NCBI GenBank assembly: GCA_964019695.1
Contig: OZ026522.1
Span: 76,601,601-76,665,600, forward strand
Direction of reading: 5' to 3'
DNA from: Loripinus fragilis
Taxonomy: Eukaryota; Mollusca; Bivalvia; Lucinida; Lucinidae
Length of the DNA stretch: 64,000 nucleotides
The translations under genes and the position numbers were made by a program. Shown one piece after another: positions 34,896 through 44,608 of this stretch (its first letter is position 1; every line of letters begins with the position of its first letter). The notes beneath the pieces were generated by a model. The model ran no database searches. It was not told the origin of the DNA and was given only the letters and a program-made list of their open reading frames with translations.

Positions 34896-36640
34896 GTGAG
34901 AATGATCAGGAAATACCACAATCACAAACCGCAGGCAACCCCATGGTACCGCGAGGAAGAGCCATTCAGCCATCACGAGACACAAGGAAGACAAATTAAG
35001 CAAAGCAACCAGCTCTCTCTTCCCCATCAAGATGTTTGTTTGACTTTATTCTTTACGTCCACTCAACAATCTTTCAGTTATGCGGGACGGGTCTTCCTGG
35101 GTTGAACCAGTACTAAGCTAGGATAAATGTGTCTTGCTCAAGGACACAACGCAGTGAAGCCGGTGAGGCTCGAACCCGCGGCCCTTCGGTCTCGAGTCAA
35201 GCACTCTACCACTGAGCCACTGCGCTCCCATCAAGATGATAGCAATTATAGAATGGACATAAAGTAACGTACAACAAAACATGGAACAATTACAGACTCC
35301 CACACTGAGTGTAACAATAAACCAAACGTCAACAAAAATAGAACCACCGCATAAGAACGGACAGCAGTCTAAGCCACTGGGGGGCTTAAATGCATATTAC
35401 TGGTACCAAATCTTCGCCCTAGATTCTGCTTTGTTGAAGTACAAGAAATTTTCAGCTCGCATGGAGGCCTTCTAAGTAATGCAATGTATTATTATGGAGA
35501 AACACTCTAATCAAATTAACACACCATGATGAAACAAAGAAAAGGGCTCATGACTCACAGATAGTCAGAGCTAAAGAAAACTTCAAGTTGAGCCACTGTG
35601 GGTCCAGCTACTGTATCAGGCACCAACCCACCGATTAAAGCTTTTCGTCAGAGCCGTCAACAAGTCTGAGGCCTGCCCCATAGTCGCGCAATTAAAGAGG
35701 AAACCATAGCTATAAACCGTGATTGGGTTTAAAACCAGGCCTGCAGACTGTCGCATGATATCAAAGCTATATCCAACCCTTATATAACGTTTTGCAATCT
35801 TTTTTAATTGATCACTAAAATTAGATTTTCCAACAATTCGCTTGAATTTATAAACTAAATTCCTTAAAATATAGGTTCTGATATGCCTTGTTGCAGAAGA
35901 GTTTTTAATGTTGTATTTAACAATAAACTCTGGGTGTCTGTGGTAGAATTTAGAAAATGCTTTTCGAATTTTAAATGGGAAATTTACTATTTCAAAGTTA
36001 AAATCATCCCGTTTATCATAAATTTTAGAAGAAACTATGCAACTTGTTTTTGACAAGTTCAAGTCCAAAAACAGAGCGTCAGTACAGAAGAATTAGCGTT
36101 ATTTAACTGAAGTTCAGTAGGGTATATCTGACCTACCATTTGTTCAAAATAAAGAATTAACAATTTTAAGTAAGTCATCTAAATATCTGGAGGTGGAGTT
36201 AAAAACTTCAATAATATCAGTTTGATTATTGTCTGACAGAGACAACATAAAGTCTCTCTCATAACAAAACAAAAAAAATCTGCAACAAGAGGAGCATATT
36301 TAGAACCAATTGGAATACCTACAATTTGTCTATATAATTTCGAGCCAACTCCTATAAATATATTGTTTAAAAGATAAGGGTGAGCATCACACATTTTCTG
36401 ATGTGACCACAATTTATAACGTTTAGGTTGTTCATAAGTAAAAAATGCATTTTTATCATTACAAGCCAAATAAAGTGAGCCCTCATTATTAAATTTTTGT
36501 TCAATTAATTATGTGAGTTTTTCTTTGATTAGATTATGAGGCAATGTAGTATAGAGAGTAGAGAAGTCTGATTTTGAAAGTATAATTAGTATGAATTAAA
36601 TACGAAATGATAAATCTTTCTTTCAAACAAACTTGAATCT
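34896..36640 (-). mobile_element. Minus-strand RT element: RT pseudogene plus 3' UTR
   Basis: Read on the minus strand: FSTLYTTLPHNLIKEKL near 36560; ACNDKNAFFTYEQPKRYKLWSHQKMCDA and GIPIGSKYAPLVADFF (36179-36469, then a frameshift); SRYLDDL near 36190; a 150-codon open stretch (35616-36068) with KIYDKRDDFNFEIVNFPF and a terminal GQASDLLTA; then ~700 bp of 3' UTR ending GTATTTCCTGATCATTCTCAC at 34896. It shows that the short type D fragments elsewhere are 5'-truncated copies of this element. The class (Penelope-like or other non-LTR) is unresolved. The LTR element inserted just upstream of the surviving 5' part. Confidence 0.8.
35035..35226 (-). mobile_element. Full-length tRNA-SINE (family S1) inside the RT 3' UTR
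   Basis: Flanked by (C)CCATCAAGATG at ~35023-35034 and ~35227-35238. The minus strand starts GCAGTGGCTCAGTGGTAGAGTG (A box) and GCGGGTTCGAGCC (B box); this copy has the best-preserved RNA polymerase III boxes in the window. The tail is TTTGTTTGA-type on the plus strand. Confidence 0.93.
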
Positions 36641-36641
36641 G

Positions 36642-36646
36642 GATAC
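36642..36646. repeat. Target-site duplication, left copy (GATAC)
   Basis: GATAC immediately precedes the 5' LTR and recurs immediately after the 3' LTR at 47130-47134. A 5-bp duplication fits Ty3/gypsy integration. Confidence 0.92.
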
Positions 36647-39166
36647 TGTTACGATACAGAATGGCTGGTATAACAGAATCAGCTATGGTTGCGTATATGC
36701 ACAAATACGCAGTGGTTTAGGTATGCACCTGGTCACCTATTCGAACCATGATACGGTACTCTTTCTATTGATAGTCCCAATAAAAGGTCGGTTTGTCTAA
36801 GATGGAGTTCATTGTATCTATATTTATCAACGCTTGCACGTTTTCCTAATTCTTCTTGAATATCTCGGAAATCTTGTGCGTTTTTCAATATATTAAGGAT
36901 GGAATTTCCCATTCTTGTTAGGGGACATTTTAAACATACCGTTGAAAGGTTCGATATAGAGATGCTATTCATTATTATAAAAGGTACGTGAAGTTATATA
37001 TATTGTTATTGTGTTGATATTGTACATGACAGGGCAATGGCGATTCGTGTAATTGCATTGAATCGCGATGTCTCTAGCATGTCACATTGTATTGAAATAA
37101 TAAGTCACTCGTTTTCTATTTTGTCGTCTGTTGAATCGGCCAGCATTCCGTGTATGAGTTCTTTCGGGTGTTATCAATAACGTCCCATTTTTTCGGTGAA
37201 AATAGCGATTGTTACGCACTTGCGTATGAAGTTACGCACATGCGTATTGCCTAAAAATCTGCTGGGACCATTCTTGCGGCTATAGTAAAAGCTGTCCGGA
37301 TGGACTCGTCGGGTTATTTCGGACAAAAGTAATCACAGGCCATGTCGGGCCTGCACCTAAAACTATAATGGCATGCTGAAAGATTTACCAGGGACCGATA
37401 GGTGAAAAACAATTTTAGCAGCTAGATTTTAAATTGTTGTGATTTGTATGGCGTTGTTGGAATGACGATTTAACTGCCAGTGATAATCGACTTTCTGTAG
37501 CGACCTGTATGTGTCACCTCGAGTTATATCTGACGCATATAAGAATAAGGGTTAGGTGCATACACTACAACACACTTACATAAATAAGGTGATAGCTGAC
37601 ATGTATGTTTAGAGATTAGGTAGGTGTAATGTTACACCAAAGTAAATGTAAGATATTTTCGTTACACCAAAGAAAATGTAAAATATTTTGTGTTACACCA
37701 AAATAAATGTAAGAAAGCATTGTACGGTTTTACACACATAAAACAGCAGAATGTAATCTCTCAATATTGATGTATATATTTTTTGCCGAGAGGTCATAAT
37801 TAGTTGTTTACGACTGATACGTTATACATGTACGAAATTAGTGCGTGGGCAGGGTGATGTCCGACGTAAACGTCCAAACGTTACGTCGGCACCACACTGT
37901 TCAACCTTTTTCCTGGAATTTTAAAAGAATTGGTATCAGTATGTGTAAACCTCGAAACTATCTAGATAACGTGACCTTGAAGGGAAAAAGGGCCACGGGA
38001 TCTTGATGTTTCGGCTGCGATAGCGTCTCAACCAGGGTGACGTTACGACAGTGTATAGAAGAGTTTGTTACGTATGGGTTTGTTCGTTTGGCATAAGAGG
38101 TATTGTTTAGCGCTGACATAGGCCAGTCACTAAAGAAATACTTCTCTATTATATAAGTTTAAGTGTGGATATTTAGAAGAGCCGATCCATCCTAACCGCA
38201 TGGGAGCCGTTAGCCGTACACCTACAGGTGAGGGCTAATCACGCGCTTATAGGGTTAGGATGTAATTTAAAAGAGTAAGACCATTGAAATTATTTCTATT
38301 TTTGTGAACTTCGAACGAACAACCCCATTATTGACGCAAAAGAGTGATTCTGAGATTCTAAATATAGATTGTTTTTTGCAGAATCGTCTCTTGTGTCCCC
38401 TCCTACGTTGGAGGCTGAATGTTGGTGAGCCGTTGATTATCACCTGAGGGCACATATTAGTTGTCCCCCTCAGGCCACGACCAGCGTGGATCAAGGCCCA
38501 ATCGTTACAACGTAGCACAATCAAATGGGAAGCCAACCGGCTTGAATAGTTATATGTGAATCTGACACCCCAACGTGGGGATATGATCAGGAGGACCTAT
38601 ATATATTAATGCTGACGTCTTGAGCGACGATCAGCAGTACGCGTAACAAATATTACGATTACGTGAATCCACTGACGACCAAAGTACAGGCTCGATCACC
38701 TCAGCGCCGATGGTCTGAAGTAGACACACGTGCATCTTAGAAGACATAGTGTTCGCGAGACGCATATAATCTCGAGATTTCTCGTCAATACGAGAACTGA
38801 AATATTAAAGGGCCCAATTGTTTTTTTTTATGAGAACTTAAGCTATATGTTAATCATATTCTTTACATCTCTTATTTCTGACTAGTTGACGTACATCTAG
38901 AACAGGACAGTCCAAGATTGGTTCTAATTGAAACGATCTTGGAGTGGCAACTTGCTCTAGTATAGGATGGTCAATTAGCCAGAAATAACAGCGTAGGTGG
39001 TGTCATTGTATATTAATGTGTTGTTGATGTTTTCTTAGTACATAAAGTACTGAAAAGTTTTTGCTAGTTGTGTGCATTATTTTTCCCTGGTAGCATCGTC
39101 ATCGCATAAAGGAATTTTCCAATAAGATTTCCCCTCTTCCTTCCTGACCGGCTTTATGTCGTAACA
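36647..39166 (+). repeat. 5' LTR
   Basis: Begins TGTTACGATACAG and ends TATGTCGTAACA (TG...CA with TGTTAC/GTAACA inverted ends). At 2.5 kb it is long for a gypsy LTR. A ~30-bp unit starting GTTACACCAAA is present three times at 37631-37720. Minus-strand ORFs inside it occur identically in both LTRs and are not genes. Confidence 0.95.
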
Positions 39167-39167
39167 A

Positions 39168-39186
39168 TGGTGTCAGAAGTGGGATT
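39168..39186 (+). promoter_or_regulatory. Primer-binding site for tRNA-Leu
   Basis: TGGTGTCAGAAGTGGG begins one base after the LTR. It is complementary to CCA plus the 3' acceptor/T-arm end of animal tRNA-Leu(CAG), matching over ~19 bases from my knowledge of that tRNA. It marks where minus-strand DNA synthesis would start. Confidence 0.85.
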
Positions 39187-39992
39187 TTTGAGGTTTTATT
39201 GGCAAATTTCTCTGCTGTGACGTTGCTACGGGCGCACACTAGTAGTTTTCCTTTACAAGAAAGGTTGTGAGTGTCAACACACAGTACTGATTGCATGCGT
39301 TCCCCTGTGATGAAGTGCGACACATGTAAATAAGTCATAACATAACATTCTGAGGGGACCCATACTTTCTTGTTCTGTGGATTGCCATTAGGGTATAAAA
39401 CCCAAGGAAAATTTGACAGAGTTTAATTATTAGACTTGTCCACCTTTACTTTACCCATATCATTGTGTATTGGCTTATGCCCTGTATTCCTATTAATTAA
39501 GGATACTGATGTGGAAAATTTCATATCGTTTGAGGGTACTAATAATTTAAATCACCTCAGTGACGTCATAGTGTGTGACGCCACTCAACTGATTTCTATT
39601 ATTAGAAGAAGTCCATAGAAAGATTATTTTAGTCAATTATTATGTCTTGCTATGCCAAGTGACTGTTGACTTGACTGTAACGCGTTTATATTAATATCGC
39701 GTAGGTATACATTTCTTGACGTAAATGCGAGACAATGAATGACGTTTTTTAGTCAAATACGTTTAGTGAAGTCCTATTTAAGGTTGATATATATCCTAGG
39801 CACCTTTCCGTGGTGATCTCTTATACGTTGTATTTTACGTTACTCATATGTAACGTCATCAAATCCCTAGTAAAATTATTAGTTTACCAGCGCTAACGTT
39901 GGTTAGCCTATACCTATTTTAAAGGGACAAAGCGAACCCTTATTTATTTTCAACAGTATAGTTGACTTATACCATTCCCAACAATAGGCTAA
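39187..39992 (+). other. Untranslated leader of the LTR element
   Basis: About 800 bases between the primer site and gag without a recognisable ORF. The packaging signal would be expected here but cannot be identified by eye. Confidence 0.6.
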
Positions 39993-40937
39993 AATAAGAG
40001 GCAACAAGATTTAGAAAGGGAGGAAAGGTTGGCCCAAAGGGAATATGAAAAAGAGAAAAGGGAGGCCGAGCAAAAAGATAAAGAAAGGGAGCAAAAAGAT
40101 AAAGAAAGGGAGCAAAAAGAGAAAGATAGGGAGTAAAAAGATAAGGATCGGGAATTGGAAAAGTTAAAGATTGAGGCGGAAAAATTGAAAATTGAGGCCG
40201 CGCGCAAGGATAAGGAAATGGAAATGGAAAAAGAAATTGCGCTAAAAAAATTTGAGGCCGAAGTGGAACTAAAAAAAATTGAGGCCGAGACCACTTCACA
40301 TCCCTGGGGGCCCAAAGAGAAAAGTTCAAATCCTAGGAGTCCCAAGCTTCCATACTTTGACGAACATACGGATAAGATGGATAGCTATTTAACTAGGTTC
40401 GAAAGTTATGCTTTGTCAAATAAATGGGACCCGTCCATGTGGGCATCATACTTAAGTGCCTTATTAAAGGGACGCGCTTTGGAAGTCTTCGTTAGGCTTT
40501 CCAGAGATGACCAGTCGGATTATGGTCAGATTAAGGAGGCTCTGCTTACTAATTTCGACCTCAACGAACGATCTTTTCGTAAGAAATTTAAGGATTGTAG
40601 GCCCGAGAAAGCCAAAACTTTCAGACAATTTAGCGGTAGGCTAGCGAGCTACCTTGATAAATGGTTGGGTTTGGCTAAGGTCGAAAAGACCTACGAGGCG
40701 GTTTGTGATTTTTTGGCCCGAGACCAGTTCCTTGACTGTTGCAGTCATGCGCTCTATTTGTATCTCAAACCTAAGACGTTTAAGGCCCTGGGTGAGTTAG
40801 CCCATGAGGCGGATTTGTTCGCTGATGCAAGGGGTGGAGTTCCCGGATGCGTCGCAAAAGGGCATCGTGAGACTAAGAGTCAAGTTCCGCATAATTATGG
40901 AAATCAGGTTGATCGAAAAATCAAATATTTCTTGTAA
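39993..40937 (+). pseudogene. gag: gag with SCAN-like capsid, interrupted
   Basis: The frame is open from after a TAA at 39990. It runs through a highly charged, repeat-built coiled coil (K/E/R/Q rich, 40020-40280), with one in-frame TAA at 40134, and continues to a stop at 40935. No ATG precedes the coil in this frame, so the true start is unknown or lost. The capsid-like part starts near PYFDEHTDKMDSYLTRFE (~40350). A segment at ~40620-40830 with FLARDQFLDCC and ALGELAHEADLFADAR resembles the SCAN fold. The nucleocapsid zinc knuckle is not in this frame but follows in the pol frame (+1). Confidence 0.85.
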
Positions 40938-43900
40938 GATTTGTGGTAAAGCCCATCAAACACATAATTGTTGGCACAACAAGAGCAAAAGGGTGTCGGC
41001 TGGTACGGAAATAGCATCAAGTGCTGAATTTAATTCTCCAAATCAAGGGGGAAAATGGCAAAATAGGGGTCGTAATTGGAATCGAGGCCGTAATAATTAC
41101 CGTCGGAATCAGTCAGCTCCCGGTAGGAATTCCAATCGGAACTATAATAATGATAAAATCGACCATCAGGTCAACTTTTGTAAAGTAAAGGGAGAACAAA
41201 GTACAGATAAGGGAGTGCATAGCGTGTATCATGCTAAAATGCACGACCCAATTGATAATTATAAGGAGAATCCCCATAAGGATAGCAAGGGTACTTGCTA
41301 TTTTTTAAGATCTATACTACCGACGGCGGTAGGTACCGTAAATGGGAAGGAGGTCAGAGTTTTGAGAGATACGGGTTGTACCGGTGTAGTGGTTAGAAGG
41401 GACTTAGTATCCGATGAGCAAATGTTAGGGAAAGAGTTAGATGTTACTCTTATTAATGAGTCCAAACTGAAATACCCAGTGGCGCGTATTAGCGTGGAGT
41501 GTCCATTTTTTAATGGCACTACAGAAGCCTTATGCATGGAGGATACTTTGTATGATCTAGTTATAGGGAACATCGACGGATCGAAATTGCCAGATATGTC
41601 ACATTTCGCAGCGAGCGTAGTAACTAGGTCACAAGCGAAAAAGGACGAGCGTACATATAAAAAACTTAAAGTCCCAGATCAGATTATCAATAGTGATAGG
41701 AATGCAATCGAGTTGGATCAGGCTTCGGATCCAAAGCTCTCGAATATATGGAAGCGAGTAGAGTTAGGCAACGTGACCGTGAGGTGGGGCATACACCGCG
41801 GAGAGACAAAGTTCATAATGAAGACGGGGTTAATCTATCGGCAGTTTACTTTGCGTGGTAAAACTACTTCGCAGCTGGTTGTACCTTCGAGTCTGACTGA
41901 TAGGGTTATGACTTTGGCCCATGAATCGCTCATGGCAGGCCATTTAGGCATTCGGAAGACGATCGATCCGGTAGTGGCAGAATTTTTTTGGCCAGGTGTT
42001 TGCGGCGACGTGACACGTTTTTGCAAATCCTGCGACATATGTCAAAGGACCGTTCAAAAGGGCAGGGTAGCAAAGGTGCCTTTAGGTCGGCTACCATTAA
42101 TCGATACTCCTTTTAAGCGTGTAGCAGTAGATATTGTAGGACCAATTGAGCCCCGATCGAACAACCGATCAAGATACATTTTAACAATGATGGATTACAC
42201 GACGCGTTATCCTGAGGCCATTGCATTACCTAGTATCGAGACCGAGCGCGTAGCAGAAGCATTAGTTGAGATGTTTAGTAGGGTTGGCGTACCCGATGAA
42301 ATGTTAACGGACTGTGGATCACAATTCACGTCTGAAATTATGAAGGAAGTAGCAAGATTGCTATCATTACAGCAGCTGACTACGTCAGCATTTCATGCTC
42401 AATGTAATGGTTTAGTAGAGCGATCACACGCGACGCTCAAACAAATGTTGCGAAGAATGTGCGCTGAACGCCCTAAGGATTGGGATAGGTATCTTCCTGC
42501 ACTCTTATTTGCAGTTAGGGAAGTACCTCAGGAGTCTTTAGGATTTTCGCCGTTTGAATTATTATATGGACGAAACGTACGCGGTCCGATGGCAATTTTA
42601 AGAGAATTATGGACAGACGAAGTGGAAGATGAAGAGGTTCGCTCAACCTATGATTACGTGATAAATTTACGGAAACGTCTCGAGCATACTTGCGAGTTGG
42701 CAATGAAAAATTTACAAAAAGTGCAAGGAAAACAAAAGGTGTATTATGATCGACGAGCGAAGCCTCGTTCTTTCAAAGTGGGAGATAAAGTTCTATTGTT
42801 ACTCCCCACCGATAGTAATAAGCTATTACTACAATGGCGGGGGCCGTTCGAGATAGTAGAAGTGTTGAACCGTGTTGATTACCGTGTTAACGTAAACGGT
42901 TACATCCATACATATCACGTCAATATTTTGAGGCTCTATGTTGAACGGAAAACTGAAGCATCACACTGCTTATTATCCGCCGAAGCCAGTATGCCGTTAA
43001 GCGAAGATGATGACGACGAAAGTGACGAGTATTCACTTGAGGACTGTACATTTCCTTCTAATAAGGAAATTGAGACATATCGAGATGTTAGTATCTCGGA
43101 CGAACTTACAGACGAACAGAAAAAAGAGGTCAAAGAATTACTGGCCAAATACCCAGATGTACTGACCAGTATACCAGGCAAGACCGAATTATTGGAGCAT
43201 GATATCAAATTATCAACTGCAGAACCTGTTAGGTCTAAGGGTTACCCTTTACCATATAAAACCAGAGAGATAATGGAATCTGAAATAGATGAGATGATTG
43301 AGCTAGGCGTGATCGAACCTTCGATCTCTCCTTACTTTTCGCCCATTGTGTTAGTTCCAAAAAAAGATGGGTCGGTTAGATTCTGTATTGACTTCCGCAA
43401 GCTTAATAAGGTTACGAAATTCGATGCGGAACCTATGCCAAATATGGAGGAAGTTATTAATAGAATGCCAGGGCATAGGTTCTATTCGCAAATGGATTTA
43501 TGTAAAGGTTACTGGCAATTAGGCCTCAGCAAAAGGTCAAGGCCATATACAGCCTTTGAAACACCTAGGGGATTATTCCAGTTTAAAACCATGCCTTTCG
43601 GTTTAGTTAATGCAGGGGCCTCTTTTTGTCGTCTCATACGCATAGTATTGCAAGGTCTGAGAAATGTCGATAGCTTCGTAGATGACATGTGGATTTTCAC
43701 GGAAACTTGGGAAAAACATTTAAAATCCATAAAAGCCACCTTAGATAGATTGTGAGCTGCTAAACTTACCGCAAAACCCTCTAAGTGTAAAATAGGGTAC
43801 AGTGAAATTGAATGCCTAGGCCATAATATTCAAGACCAAACATTAAGGCCTAAAGATGACAAGATACAGGCTGTTAAAGATGCACAAAGGCCCGTTACTA

Positions 43901-44484
43901 AGAAACAAGTCCGAGGTTTTTTGGGTTTAGCTGGGTTCTATCGGAAATTCATCCCCAATTTCTCTGAAATTGCAGCACCTTTAACCGATCTAACGAAGAA
44001 AGATCGCCCAAACCGAATTAAGGACTGGCTAAGTCATCACGAAAGGGCTTTTCAAACGTTGAAAAGTCGTCTTACATCCTCCCCCATTCTGAGATTGCCT
44101 GTCTTTAATGAAGGGAAACCATTCATACTTAGATCAGACGCGTCCGATATAGGAATTGGAGCTGTACTGCTGCAAGAATTTGAGGGGGAAGGTAAATTAC
44201 CAATTGCCTACGCTAGTAAGAAGTTGTTACCCCGGGAAAGAAATTATTCTGTAATTGAGAAAGAATGCTTAGCAATTATTTGGGCAATTGAAAAGTTCAG
44301 GAAATATCTCTTTGGGGAAGAATTTATCCTGGAATGTGATCACAAACCCCTATCATTCATGCAGACTGCTAAGGCATTGAATCCCAGAATTATGCGTTGG
44401 GCATTAAAGCTCCAACCATACAGATTTAGGATTGTGGCAATCCGAGGACAAGACAATGTGGGGGCAGACTATCTTTCCAGGTAG
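40804..44484 (+). pseudogene. pol: pol: zinc knuckle, protease, integrase, RT, RNase H
   Basis: One frame with a single TGA at 43753. Residues counted from 40804. Zinc knuckle C44-C47-H51-C56. Aspartic protease D189-T-G. Integrase zinc domain H373/H380/C407/C410; catalytic D443, D503, E539, the classic D-D-35-E spacing; GPF module near residue 680. Reverse transcriptase from ~residue 770: SPIVLVPKKDG, D898 in QMDLCKGYWQL, and FVDD at 958-961. After the TGA the same frame continues through AGFYRKFIPNF and RNase H (RSDAS at ~44131, EKECLAIIWAIEKFRKYLFG, DHKPL, and DNVGADYLSR at the end). The protein ends with RNase H, 124 bp before the 3' LTR, confirming that no integrase follows. The first ~40 residues of this frame overlap gag and are unlikely to be translated. 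Confidence 0.95.
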
Positions 44485-44593
44485 TCCGCCATTTAAGTCG
44501 CACGTGTGTATATGTAGTATTATATATTTATTCTGTATTATTCCTTCTTTTCTGCATCGTGTATCGTAAGAAAAAGTCATTCCTTTTTCTCCC

Positions 44594-44604
44594 AAAAGGA
44601 AGGG
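44594..44604 (+). promoter_or_regulatory. Polypurine tract
   Basis: AAAAGGAAGGG, four bases before the 3' LTR, the expected plus-strand primer. Its distance from the LTR is slightly larger than usual. Confidence 0.7.
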
Positions 44605-44608
44605 CCTT

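Noticed and set aside
35160..35226. Minus-strand tRNA gene with good A and B boxes
   Set aside because: It is the head of a SINE flanked by a target duplication, with a SINE body and tail attached.
38267..38536. 89-codon minus-strand ORF, repeated identically at 46229-46498
   Set aside because: It lies in the two LTRs and is preserved only because they are recent copies; no motif is present.
39967..40345. Overlapping minus-strand ORFs of ~120 codons rich in F, L, P and S
   Set aside because: They are the antisense of the charged coiled coil of gag, whose biased codons leave the other strand open.
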